Shown: in pieces, positions 12,201 to 26,772 of the stretch
How the letters are laid out: the number at the start of each line of letters is the position of its first letter
Position numbering within the stretch: the first letter of the stretch is position 1
Source: Camellia lanceoleosa
Taxonomy: Eukaryota; Streptophyta; Magnoliopsida; Ericales; Theaceae
Assembly: GCA_025200525.1 (NCBI GenBank)
Contig: CM045770.1
Location: forward strand, 118,769,429-118,833,428
DNA: 64,000 nt
Direction: 5' to 3'
Made by a program: the position numbers and the translations under genes
Notes under the pieces: model-generated
What the model was told of the DNA's origin: nothing
Databases searched by the model: none
Seen by the model: only the letters and a program-made list of their open reading frames with translations

Positions 12201-15200
12201 ACTAATGTAATAGAGCTTCCTGCTATTATGGAATGAAAACGCTACACTAACTAACGTGGCGTGCAATATAGAACTTGGTGAAATTTCATTTTAGCCCAAA
12301 CTATACCTTGATGATCAATTTAACCCCTATATTTCTTATAATTTTAATTTTACACCTAAACTATTCAACTTTTGATCAATTGCATCCTCGCCATCAGCTA
12401 CCGTCTATAATTAGAGGGCACTTAATACTGTCTTTATTTGAGATTTCATTTTACTCTCCAAAACTATCCCCAAAATATCAATTAAACACCTAAACAATAT
12501 GAATAATTAATATTTTTGACATAGTTTGGGGGGCAAAATAAAATTTCAAACGAAATTTCGGTGCCACATCAGCAACTTTTGTTTTATTGTAAATGATAGC
12601 TAACAGTAGAGGTAAAATTGATCCAAAATCAAATAGTTTAGGTGTAAAATTGAAATTATAAGTACATGAGTTAAATTGATCATCGACGTATAGTTTGGGA
12701 GGTAAGATGAAATTTCCTCTAGAACTTGAAATTTTAAAATGGGATCTAGTAAATTAACATGATGGGAGCCACATCAATTTGAATAAAAAGTTTATAATTT
12801 TTTATTTTTTTTATTTTTTTATTTTTATAATACTACTCTTACCTTGTACAAAATCTTCTCTATGAGCATTTCTCGTTACCTTAAAAAACATTGGGAGCTC
12901 ATTTTAGAAAGCATTGTGAACTTAAGTAAATTAATGCCAACCTAAAGTAAGCTTACCATCGCTAGTAACTAGTCCTTTCAATTTATTCGATCGGAGGTTC
13001 AACATCTTTAGCTTACTTAAACTCTTCAAACCTGTTGAAAACAATATTTTAAATATATAATCTTACTTGTAAATCTTTTTCAACTTGAAAAAAGAGAATA
13101 CAACCCTGAAACCTTCACCATTACCTTTTATGTTGTTTATGTCATTGCTACTTAAGTCTAGCTCCTCTAAGCTGCTCATATTATGCAATTCTAAAATGAA
13201 AAGAAAAATATTAAAAAAGAAACGGAAATTGAGTAAGCCTTATTGATTTATAAAAAGGAAACGAATTGCATAAAATGAAAAGAAAAATATTAAAAAAGAA
13301 ACGAAAATTGAGTACGCCTTATTGGTTTATAAAAAGGAAACGAATTGTCTACCAATCCCAGTAGGTGGTGGAACACATGGATATTGTCGACTTGTTCATG
13401 TGGTTACTAACTCGATTTGATACTTGAAAGATTGCCTTTGGTTGTCAATATGTGAAGAGTTCTATATTGGACTTACCTCCTATGTCAATTGATCCATTCA
13501 AATTGTTGTATGATAGGGATAAAGTCTTGAGTGATGAGAGCACACCAAGAGATGGAAGGATGCTATTTTTGAATGAATTCATATCCAATCGAAGTACCTC
13601 CAGCTTGCCTAATACAGATAGTCTTTCAAAACCTGCAAAAATCAATTTCCATTTCAAGTCACCACAATCCTCACAATAACTAAAAGGAAATGCAAAATTA
13701 ATATTAAATATATTTTATTAATAAAAAATGGAAAGAAAAATAAAAGAAAGAAAAAATAGTTAGTTTGTTTACTAAGAAACTTTGAGACCTTCATTTGGGG
13801 TAATTAATTGAATAGATAGGTGTGAAAAAAAAAAATTTGATTGATTGATGTATGTGTAGAACATGAGAGAATGAGAGAGGATAAATAAAAAGTGATTGAT
13901 TGATTTATTAATAAATAAAAAAAAGAAGGAGAGAGGAGAGAGAAAAAAATAATTTTTAAAAAACGTTTTAAAAATTTATTAACCAAATATGTCTTTTGAT
14001 TTTTGGATCTAAATATTATTTTAAAAACTAAACCAAACACTGCCTCTATTTTTCACTCAACTTCTTAAACAAATAAACTAATTAATAATTTGTAAGAATT
14101 GAAGAGAATGGGTTAGAAACACCTCCCCCTCCTCTCCTCTCTCCTCTCTCTCTCTCTCTTACAACAATCCCTCTCTCTCTCTCTCTCTCTCTCTACAAAC
14201 TCTTGAGTAGTGTTCGGTAGAGTTTTACAATTATGATTTGAGAATAGAGATGTATTTTAAGTTTGTGAGTTTTGAAATTATGATTTGAAAAGAAAAAAAT
14301 TGTTTGGTTATGAATTTTGGAAAGAGTTTTGAATTGAGTTTTGAAGAGAGTTTTGAGTTTTTGAAATTAGAAAAGTTATTTGATTAAAAAAACTTACAAC
14401 TCATAACTAAGCATAAAATCCAAACTTCGATTCAAAACTTATAAAAAAAAATTTAAAAATTTCGAAAATATTTTTTATTTAAAATATAGAAAAATAACAT
14501 GTGTCGATTGCCCAAAAAAAAAAAATCACGAATACTGTTTCAATCAACCAGCCGATCAACCGACCAAACATCCGGGAGGATGATCGGGTAGACGTGTTTT
14601 CAAAGTGGCTGTGGAATCAATTTTTAAAAACTAAAACCAAACACCACACTCAAACCCAAGGGTGAAATTGAGTTTAGAAAGTCTTCCCAAACACAGCCTT
14701 GAATTTTCTTTTGCTACCATGGTAGGGGAGTGAAGGCAATGACATCCGATCTCCCTCTCCCTTTCCTTTCCTTCGTTTTACGTGGATGACTTTTTTTCTT
14801 TTTTTCTTTTTTTGCAGATCTAGTCTTTTGCTCAGTGACCACCTCTGTAGGCTGCAGATCTGCCGGAGTTGCTTGCCGGTCCTACCCTACTGATTGTGCA
14901 AATCTAATTTTTTTATTTTTTGTGTGTTTTTTGTATGTTATTTTATTATTTTCTTCCTCCTTTGTGGAGGCTTTTCTTCCTCCTCTATGGAGGTTTGGGT
15001 TGTGTCTGTTGTTGTTGGCGCCAATATGTTACGGGTATAGTTGTTGGTTAGTGGTTGCAATATGATATGATTATGATTGTTGGGTAGTGGTGGCAGTATA
15101 TTGTGAGTTATGGTTCTTGTGTGTTCAAATGTTTGTATTTGGAATACTGAACCTTGGTTGTTATTCCTTTTAGAAATGGAGATAACCACTTTTGATGTAT

Positions 15201-17721
15201 CTTATTTTTGTTTATCAATGAAATCTAACTTTGGCAGCCAAAAAATATATATATATATATATATATATGTAATTTGAATTATAAGTATTGTTAAGGGGAA
15301 CCAATCTAAACCCTAATCAATAAGAAGAAACAAATTGCCAAGATAAAAATATAAGGCCAATCATTCATATAAAAATGCAAAAAGTAGATCAGTTCTGTTA
15401 GAAAAGTAAAAAGAAGAGAGACGGAATACTAACCAACCTTGATCAACCATTAGGATTAATGTAATAGTAAAATATGGTATCGTGGATATAAGGAAACAAA
15501 TGGGAAAAAATAAATAACAGGAATAAAAGAATAAAAAAATAAAAAAAGGTGAGATAATGAAAAAACAGTGAAAAATTTGTGAGAGATATAGAAATAAATA
15601 TGCACATATAAGGGAAACAATAATGTAAAAAACTTATCATTTTTATTTTATTTTAGTTATTATCTTTAGTGGTATAATAGTCGAATGTAGCGGCATTGTT
15701 ATGGAATCTATTGGACTACACACAATAAAATATAATAAGTACAACATTATTGAAGAAAAAATGAACTAATTATAAAATCTAAAAAATTGAAAGCAAATTT
15801 TTAGAAATTTTGAAATATGAAATCATGGAAACTACAAAATTAAAATGTATAAGTAATATTATAATCATATGCATCTTCCACAAGAAGAAATTTACAAAAA
15901 AAAAAATTAATAAGCATGCAATAAATTTTTAGAAATTAACATGAATAGAAAAAAGGATGCAATATGGGAGATTAAAGATTATAAATTAATCTTTATAAAA
16001 AAAAAAAAAAAAAAAAAAACATAAAGTTACAGTGAAAAAATTGTTAATCAAAATCTTCACAATTGCTTCCATTACCAACAATTACAACACTTGATGAACA
16101 CAGACTCTAATTTGACTTGAATCTAATGAGTATAAGAGTGAACATTTATGGGATATGTGAATTACTTCCCATAATTTGTGATACACAATTTTAAAAATGA
16201 TTTAGTGTTCTTTCTTTTTAAAAGTCATAAATTATGAGAAAATTAGAATTTTTTTTTTTTTTTTTAAATGGTTGGATGGAACACTTTTGAATTTTGAAAC
16301 AGGTTATACTTTCCTTTTAAATTTCATAAATCATTAGATAGTTATATTTTTATTGTTGAAAAAAAAGTTACCAAATAGAAGTTTTTTTAATTTTATAGAA
16401 ATAAATAAAAAATTAATTAAGAAATTTAGTATGTGGGTTTGGAAATAAATAAAAATTAAAATAATTTTGATTTTTTTAAAATGTTATTTTGAAAGCTTAC
16501 CATAATTGAATTTTGAAAAGGGCATCATCCTAAGTTTTGAGAAAAGTTCATATATTAGTTATATGACAATAATGTGGCCACTTGAAAGGTTTCCATAAAT
16601 TTTAGATTATATTTAATCGTTTATCATATTTAATGGCACATAATTTTAAATTTTGAAATGGAAAAATATATACTTTTAAAAGTCATAAATTATGAAATAA
16701 TTAGATTTTTTTTTATATGATTATAATTAGATTTTAGTAAATTGCTTCCATATTTAATACTGCACAAATTTAAATTTTGAAATAGTTGAGCATACTTTCC
16801 TTTTAAAAGTCGTAATTTATGAAATAATTAGAGTTTTTTTGTTATGGTTAAATTAGAGTTAACCAATAGAATTCTTTAAAAACAAAAAATAATTAAATTT
16901 TAGTGAATTGCTTCCATATTTAGTGCTATACAAATTTAAATTTTGAAATAATTGAGCATACTTTTCTTTTAGAAGTAGTAATATATTTATGGAATAATTA
17001 GAGTTTTATTGTTATGATTGAATGAAAGTTAACCAATCGAATTTTTTTTTAATTATTTAAACATCAAAAAAATTATAAAATATAGTATTTGGATGTTCCA
17101 CAACCTTCATGTTTGAAAATCCCTTTTTGCGTAATATATATATATATAGAGAGAGAGAGAGAAAGAGATTAAGGAATGAGTATTTCCATTCCATTTTACT
17201 TTTATTATAGTGAACTAAACATAACATAAAGTGTTAATGTTATGGAAATTCTAAAATTGAAAAAACAAAAGGTAAAAAAATAATAGGAGTAAATCTGTAG
17301 CCCTATTTGTTCATAGGATCGTCTTTTAGTCCCCCTAAAAAAACCCCCCTAATCCCCCTAAATTTCAAACCAAGGCAAAAAAGAAAAAAAAAAAAAAGCC
17401 CAAAACGACGTCGTTTTGGGCATTAGGGGAATTAAGGGGGCTTTTTTAGAAGGACAAATCATTTTCCTTTAAATTATACCAATTTAGTTCCCAATGTATA
17501 AAAAAGTGTTTCGATTTGGTCCTCAAACCTAACTCCATTTGTAAATGCCATTAAAACTTGGGGTAAATATAAAATTTTACTTTTTCAATCTCCAAAGTAT
17601 GCAATTTGTGTCATTTTGGTCAATTTAGTCCCCCAATATATTATAAAAAAATGGTTTTAATTTTGTTTCCCTTTTTGTTTGAATTAGGAGTATAGCTTGG
17701 AAACCATAAATGTACAACATG

Positions 17722-17752
<31 letters not shown>

Positions 17753-20700
17753 CCCAACATTTTTCGAAGGAAATATTTTCATTACTACAAGAAAATGTAA
17801 TTTTTGTAATGCAGAAATAAATAAATAAATAAATAATAATAAATAAATGTCTCCCAAAGCGTTTTATACTGGGATTACCTCTTGATCCATGCAAATTAAT
17901 GTTGTCCGATAAGTATAAAGTCTTGAATAAATTGTATCCCAAATCAAGTATCTTCAGCTTGCCTAACACAGGTAGTCTTTCAAAACCTACAGAAATCAAT
18001 TTTCATTTCAAGTCACCACCATCACAACTAAAAGAAAACCCAAAACAAACATGTAATCCATTAAAAAAAAAAAAATTGAGAAAAGTTAGTTTGTTTACTA
18101 AGAAACTTAGAAACCTTCAGTTGAGATAATGATATATAAACATTATTTTTGTACAAACGTATAACAATATTGTAAATGAAAAATCTTAGCATTAAATCTT
18201 TTTAACTTCCAAAATGAGAGTACAACCTCTAAAAATTCTCCATTACCCTTGTATACCTTTTATATTTTCTATTGAATTGCTACTCAAATCCAGCTCCTCT
18301 AAGTTGCTCATATTGTGGAATTCTACAATGAAAAAAATAAAATAAAATAAAATAAAAATAAAAATAAAGGAATACAAAAAGAAGAAGAATTGAGTGTAAA
18401 TGAGATCCTATTTGTTTTATGAGTTGTGTTAATAAGGGAAATTTTAGTCAAAACCTTTCCATTGATCTCTTATTTGGTGAAAATGACAGCCCAATTTATT
18501 TTATTTCATAAACCCCTTAAGGAGGAGGCGTATAATTGAGTAAGGATAGAATAAAATATCATTAACATGTTACTTTCAGATAGAGTAACATGTTACCGAA
18601 AAATAGAGTAACATGTTACTGTTTACATCAATTTCGAAGGTAATAAAAAAATTTTAAAAAAGAATTTAGAAATCTTATTTGATAGATTTTAATGAGAAAA
18701 TTTTAAAAATACTAATTTTATTAAAAATCGACATCTAGATCAAAAGTTATATTATTTTAATAATAGTGGTATGTGTTGGACTTTTTAAGAAAAAAATTTT
18801 GTACTTATTCTTAATATGTTAAAATTTTATTATGAGGCAATTTTGACCAAATCTCCATATTAATAACATCCATAGGATTGCCAATAACAAAAAGAAAATG
18901 CTAAAAAGTTAACATATCAATGTAATCGCCAATGAGTTTCTCTTATTATTGAATGTTGTTGACGAAAAATGATTTTAGCCTTTCAATGCTGGTAAATTCC
19001 AAAAATTCTCATAAAACTTAGCTTGTTTGGTTTGGGGTTTCAGAATTCACTTTTCAAAAAATTAAAAAAATTTTATTTTCTATATTTTTTGTTTTCACTG
19101 AATTTTTTTAATATTATAAATAATTTTTTAAAATTTTTAGATACACCTAACATAAATACACTTAAAAAGTATAATATTTGTAACAAAAATCTTTAGAAAA
19201 TGCACTAAATACCAAAAATATAAATAAATAAATAAAGAGAATTCAGTATATTTTTCGTATTCTTATGTATTTTTTATTTCTTAAAAATTTTTTTATAAAT
19301 ATTTTATTTTTTAGATACATTTAAGTAAGATTCATCTAAAAAGGTTAAAAAAAAAAATTGCTGAAAATTTTAAAAATATTCACTAAAACAAAAACAAAAA
19401 AAACACAAAAAACTTTAATTTTCAGAAAATTAAATCCAAAAAATTGAAACAAAACACATCTCAATGTACATTCAATTTCCTTTTATACCCACAACATTAT
19501 ACACCTTGTAATCTGGGGAAATAATGAAAAATACTTTTCAATTGAATCATCGTTCACAACTATAAGTGAATGATAGGAAGACCAAAGAATGAGTATTTCA
19601 TTTTATTCTACTTTCACTTTATTGAACCAAGATAACATAAATTATTAATATTATGGAATTCTAAAATGAAAATAAAAAGTTCAGGAAAAAAAAAAAAGTG
19701 TCTGAGGGATTAATTACCTTTTTAGTCCCCAATGTATGAGGGATTTATCATTTTGGTATCCAATATTTAAATTATATCAATTTAGTCCTCCATATATAAA
19801 AAAAAACGTTTTGATTTCATCCATCAACCTAACTCTCTTTGTAGATGCCATTAAAATAAGAGGTAAATGTGAAAATTTAATTAAAAAAATTACACAATTT
19901 GTAAATTTAGTCTACAATACATAAAAAGTGTTTTGATTTGGTCCACCAAACTAATTTTGTCTCTCTTTCTGACTGACCTATGTAAAGCTTGGAAACCAAA
20001 AATATACATCATCAAAAAATGAAAACCAAAAGAAAAAAAAAAGGAAAAAAAAGAAAAGAAAAGCCAATATCATTACAGAGAAATATTCTGGTTATTATAA
20101 GAGAATGTAATGTAATTTTTGGAATGCAAAAAAAATAATAATAATAATAATAATAATAATTTATCATCCAAAGTTTATTTCTACAATAAATGAGAACCTT
20201 GTCGCCCGACGATTTTATCCATTGTAAAAAAAAATGATTTTTATTGTTAATTTTTTTGGGGTAATACATCATCCAATATGTTTTGATATACAAGTAGCAT
20301 ATATATATACATATTGGATAATAAGAATATTTCACAATTTTTTACTTTTTATTTTTTTGGTTGTTTTTGCTCGTTTTATTCGCTTTATGCTGAGTCTTTT
20401 ATGTTTCCATGTTTTGCCTTTAGTCCAGATGAAGAGAGAATACATATTGGATAACAAGAATATTTCACAAATTTATTTATTTATTTATTTATTTATTTGG
20501 TTGTTTGCTCCTTTTATTCGCTTTATGTTGAGTGTCTCCAATGTTTCCATGTTTTGCCCTTAGTTCAGATGAAGAGAGACAAAATCAGGCTAGAGGACCA
20601 AATTGAAACACAATTTATGCTTTGAAAACTAATAAATTGATATAATTTAAATATTAGAGACCCAAATGACACACATCACTTACTTTTTAGACTAAAAGAA

Positions 20701-22255
20701 TAAATTTTTAATTGATTGTCTATATTTACCCTTAACTTTTAATGATATCTATCTACAAATGGAATTTGGTTGGGAGACCAAATCAAAATTATTTTTATAC
20801 ATTGAGAATAAAGGGTCGAAGTAATTCAAATCTCATATTTAGAGGCTAAAAAGGTAGCTGGCCCTTATTTATGTAATATACCATCTCAACCTTCCGTTTT
20901 GGGTGTTATGGTTTTTGTTGAGTCTGACTACTGGATAATTAATAATTGTTTAATAATTTCAAAATATTTTAAGGGATTATCTCCACTCCCAATAGGTAGA
21001 ACAAATAGGTTTTGTTTGATTAGCAAGATTAATAGGAACTAATAATCCATAAAATTAGTATAAGATTGGTCATCTAGATTCATTAGTAGGATAAATAATT
21101 CATTTTTTTTCACATTTGCTTTGCAATAAATATAAAAATATATAATACCAGTTATATATTTGTTTTGTATTATTAGTTGTAAGATTAAAAAATTCACAAT
21201 TTTGTTGAATAGAATGTCTATCGAAATCTAATTCGAATAATAAAAATTGAGATCAAACACTAGAATGTGAATCTTATAAATAAATAATTCCAAATTATAT
21301 GATATAATCTGCCCAATTAAACAAATCTATAACACTCACATTAATGTTGAAAAGATTGTGCACATAGATATTATCGACTTGTCCCAGCTCGAACAGGTGG
21401 ATATTTTGCGCTTGTCCATAAGAAGGTTGTCTTAGTTGTGAATATGTGAAGCATTTTATACTAGACTTACCTCCTATATCAAATGATCCATCGAAATAGT
21501 TTCGACATAGGGATAAAGTTCTGAGTGATGAGAGCACAGCAAGAGATGGTAGGATACTATTATTGAATGAATTCCAGCTCAAATCAAGTACCTCCAACTT
21601 GCCTAACACTGATGGTCTTTCAAAACCTGCAAAAATCAATTTCCATTTAAGTCATCAACATGCTAAGAAAATGTAAAATCAACATGTAATCCATCTTATT
21701 AAAAATAAAAATAATAAAAAATTAGGTAGCATGTTAACTACGAAACTTGAAACCCTATAGATAAAACTCAATTTTAAATGGTAGTGATATACAAAATATT
21801 TTCATATAAAATTGTGTGGCTTGTTGTGGTCCCTTATTACAAGTCAAAACACTTATAATTGTGGCTCATAATTGTGAAAATGCTATTTGTTACATTATTT
21901 GTGAATTAGGTAGTACTGAGCAATGTTTTAAAAACCGGACCGGTGATTGAACCGGAAAAAGGATTGGGCGGACGGGTCACCGGTTCAACCGTCGGGTTGA
22001 ACCGGATCGAACCGTGACATCATAATTACGTCATAAATAATATTTTTAGAATATAAATTAATAATATATAATAAATTTTCAATTTTTAAAAAATTCTTAA
22101 ATATTTTCAATTATATTTTTCTTTTAAAAAAAAAAAAAAAAACATCCTAGATATAAGTCATACCATGCTAATAACAAATAAAATTAAAAAAAAGAAAAGA
22201 AAGGAAAACCATTACTCAAAAAATAATAAAAAAAAGCCTCCACACACACACTCAC

Positions 22256-22302
<47 letters not shown>

Positions 22303-25300
22303 TCATTCTCACTTTTCATAAAGGAAACCCATTGCTCAGCTCAGCCTCAAAACAGAGGGCCAAAACCGTGGGTTCTCTAAAATGGGTTCCTTGAGAGCAA
22401 GGTTTTGAAAACCGGACCGGACCGGCCGGTTCAACTCGACCGGGTAAGGTTCCGGTCCGGTCAACCCTCTCAAACCGTTCAAAGTCAAAAACCGGTGTAT
22501 TTGAAGAGAACCGTTTGAACCACCGGTTGAACCGCCGAATCATTCGACCCGTTCACGGGTCAATCAAACCGGAACTGTTTTGTTTAAAAAGAAAAAAAAA
22601 AAAAAACACCCAAAATCTTCTCCTTTCTCTTCAGTCGCAGCAGATCTTCTTTGGCAAAACCTTGCACAGCATCTCTCTCTCTTCATCAATCATCATCACC
22701 ATGAACGAATCACTCAACTCAACTCAAGCTCTCAACTCTTCTTGCAATAAAGAAAAAGACACCCACAGTCCAAATCCATTATAGACGGTCAATATTCTTG
22801 AACAATACAAATCTTGCGAGTCTCGATCTGGGTCTTTGATCAAATGGATTTCACTAATTTCTGCTGGTGCTTGCTCGTTGAATGAAGATTTTGATCTCTC
22901 TCTCTTGAATGAAAGACCACTCTCAAGGAACCCATTTTAGCGAACCCACGGTTTTGGCCCTCTGTTTTGAGGATGAGCTGAGCAATGGGTTTCCTTTATG
23001 AAAAGTGAGAGAGAAGAGAGAGAGAGAGAGAGAGTGTGGGGGCTTTTTTTTATTATTTTTTGAGTAATGGTTTTCCTTTCTTTTCTTTTTTTTAATTTTA
23101 TTTGTTATTAGCATGGTATGACTTATATCTAGGATGTTTTTTTTTTTTTTTAAAGAAAAATATAATTGAAAATATTTAAGAATTTTTTAAAAATTGAAAA
23201 TTTATTATATATTATTAATTTATATTCTAAAAATATTATTTATGACGTAATTATGACGTCACGGTTCGATCCGGTTCAACCCGACGGTTGAACCGGTGAC
23301 CCGTCCGCCCAATCCTTTTTCCGGTTCAATCACCGGTCTGGTTTTTAAAACATTGCTTGAGAGTGGTCTTTCATTCAAGAGAGAGAGATCAAAATCTTCA
23401 TTCAACGAGCAAGCACCAGCAGAAATTAGTGAAATCCATTTGATCAAAGACCCAGATCGAGACTCGCAAGATTTGTATTGTTCAAGAATATTGACCGTCT
23501 ACAATGGATTTGGACTGTGGGTGTCTTCTTCTTTATTGCAAGAAGAGTTGAGAGCTTGAGTTGAGTTGAGTGATTCGTTCATGGTGATGATGATTGATGA
23601 AGAGAGAGAGATGCTGTGCAAGGTTTTGCCAAAGAAGATCTGCTGCGACTGAAGAGAAATGAGAAGATTTGGGGTGTTTTTTTTTTTTTTTTTTTAAACA
23701 AAACCGTTCCGGTTTGATTGACCCGTGAATGGGTCGAACGATTTGGCGGTTCAACCGGCGGTTCAAACGGTTCTCTTCAAATACACCGGTTTTTGACTTT
23801 GAACGGTTTGAGAGGGTTGACCGGATCGGAACCTCACCCGGTCGACGGTTCAACCGGTTGAACCGGCCGGTCCGGTCCGGTTTTCAAAACCTTGGTACTG
23901 AGCCCTAGTTTGGTATGTGGACTTTTTTGATTTTTCAGTTAAATTAGTTATAAAAAGATAAAATAGATTAAAAGATCAATAAAACAAAATATCACATCAA
24001 AATCATAATATTTCACTTTTCCTCTTACAAAAGTTATAAAAAAAAAAAAAAAAATCAAAAAAGTCAATCCAAACGAGCTTTTTAGCCCTACGTTAAAAGC
24101 CAAAAATCCAATACACTTCCCAAATGAAAACCTGAAATACCATGTGACATTACTAGCGTAGTGATGCAACAATTGAAAAATAGTAAACACACTAGATGAC
24201 TCATCCCATATTTCTTAATTACTTAACAAAGATGGATTAATACTGTCTCACCTATAAATTTTTTTATTATGTTATTGATTGACGGTATCACATGAATAAT
24301 GTCACATTATACTTTGAAACCACTTGATAATTACTCTAGATTTTAAATTTAAAAATTCTTTATGTTGATTATTTTCTTTTAATAAAAGCTCGTTCAGAGC
24401 ACATTGTTATATATTGTAGGAGAGCTTCGTAGCAAAGGATTGAGTTTTAGAGCCATAAAAAGTAAGGAATTTTCTATAGGTGGGTTTACATATATCAAAT
24501 AATTTTATATTATTAGGAGTGTAAAAATGGCCCATTGCCCGTGGGAGCCTCGAAACCCGCCCGATGTCCGGGCCCGAACTCAGCTCAGTTAGGGTCGGAC
24601 CCGAGCCCAGCCCAAGACCTTAGGCTTAGGTCATCATTTTGAAGTCCGGCCCGGCTCACTTGGGTCGACTTGTGGCCCGGCCCATCGGTCTACTCAAGAC
24701 CCACTCAATGCCGAGGCTAAGGCCTAATGTCATTTTTAATGGAAAATAATAAAATTTTAATGGAAAATAATAAAATTTTAGTGGAAAAAAAAAATGTTTA
24801 GGCTCGTCAAACCCGAGCTCAGGCTTAGGCCCAGGACCAAATACCCCCTAAGCCTAATTCTTTGGCCCATGGCCCGGCCCGAATTTTGGCGGGAGCCTGC
24901 GAAACCCAACATGGACTGGGCCGGGCCAAATTTACACCCCTATATATTGTATATTATTAAATGAAGTATGAGTGGCATCTGTTAGACCCATTAAATTATG
25001 ATCCATATAGAAACATGACTGGGATCATGGACACATTTCTAATAGCACATATTTTTTGTCATGTTATGTGCACTAAAGAAGTATAGGCTAAACCATATGT
25101 ATAGAGACCAGTTTAGACCCACTTATAATTTTATTATTTATATTGGGCTAATATGAAATTGGGACTTTATAAATATGTGATTAAGGTCCCCACTCCAACC
25201 CTAGTCCCCCTCCAACCCTAGTCCCCCTCTCATATTTTTCCATCGGTGTGTGAAAGAAACAAGAGTAGGATTCTAGAGTAGAAGACAATAATCACCAAGA

Positions 25301-26741
25301 AGTCTACTTCGTACATTGTCTTTATCAATGGTATCAGGTACGCAACTATTATTATTTTCTTCTATTGATTTGACTTGAGATCTTGGATTTGGATTTCTAT
25401 TAAGAAATCCCACATAAAAAACTGAATAGTCATGTACAGTTAATTAAATTTTTTTCCTTTTTTTTTATTATTTTCAAAAAAAATCAGGACTTTTTTTGGG
25501 TGAATAAAAAATCAGGACTTATTATTTGTAGAGTTTGTTTGGATGCTTTACTTGATAAATTAAGGGAAAGTTACGATTGTAGTTTCTGTATTTTGATTAT
25601 TGTGTCATTTTAGTCCCTATGATTTCAATTGGCTCATTTTGATCTTGAATTTATGATTTTGTCTTAATTTGGTCAATTGAATATTACAACTGTTAGCAAT
25701 TCTTTATAGAAAATACACACATAAGTGTTATGTGCCATATTTTTAAGGACAACATTATAAACTTACCAAACTCAGTCAATTAACATCAACTATTTTAGTG
25801 ATAATTTTTTTTTAAAAAAAAACACAAACAATATTATCAATCGAACCAAATTGACACAAAATCTAAAATTACGGGTCAAAATTGAGCTAATTGAAAGTGT
25901 ATGGACCAAAATCACATAATCATTAAAATATAGGGACAACCAATATAATTTGTCCAAAAAAATAAATTTGATTTGCATAACTTTAATAGTTTGATATTTT
26001 AGTCTTATTTTTTTGGAACATTTTGTACAAGAAACTCCATCAGTTAAACCTCTTTGTATAAATCAGAAGGCTAAAATTGCCAAATTTTTTTATTTTATTT
26101 TATGTGTGATCCACACCAAATAGTAGCTTTACAATTTTACAAAAAATAGTTACTAAAAGATGTCAATAGTGCACTAGCTCTGCCCCATAGAAAAACGTTT
26201 TGAGATAAATAAAATTAAAAGAAAAACTGATAGTTTGACATTGTAATAGCCACATTATACCAACTTAAAAACAAAATAAAAGAGAATCCCATAATAATTA
26301 TCAAATTCGTTAGTTATCCTTGTATCTCATTAAAAGATTAATGTTCGAATTTTCTCATGAGTCTTATTTTTCTGTACATTTATTGGAGTTTCTCTCTCCT
26401 ACTTTAACAGCATATTTGTACAAATGATAGATTGCATTGAATATTGTTATTTATATCTAGAAAATAAACTCACTTTTTAGATCCAATGATATGACAATTT
26501 ATTAAAATATTTAAGTCAATTTTTTTTCTCATTTTTTCTATAATCATCAACCAATCATCTTGTTTACACATTATTGGGCATAGAAAGTAAGTTTATATAT
26601 TATTTTCCTATTGGCATTTGATTTTCATTTTTATGGTTATAATTTACTAAATTTCATTATAATAGCACATATAAAGAATAAGTAAGTCGTTAGTTATATG
26701 TGGTTAGGAAAGTTCAGAGAGATTATCAATTTCCCTGAAAA

Positions 26742-26772
<31 letters not shown>

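Larger units (their letters stand above)
11853..14108. repeat. Direct tandem duplication inside the RLP gene, copy 2
   Basis: Second copy of the block above, with exons 7, 8 and 9. Both copies end with the same GAATTGAAGAGAA, so the junctions are clean. Over the 297 coding bases, 7 differ between copies, changing 3 of 99 residues. Confidence 0.95.

Noticed and set aside
14835..15189. 76- and 83-codon frames
   Set aside because: Hydrophobic or His/Asn-rich chance frames in an RLP intron; no splice context and no recognisable family.
22316..23853. Small basic ORFs with NRRxNRxIVRPxHGS words
   Set aside because: They occur in inverted pairs because they are translations of the nested hAT-type element's subterminal ACCGGTT repeats.
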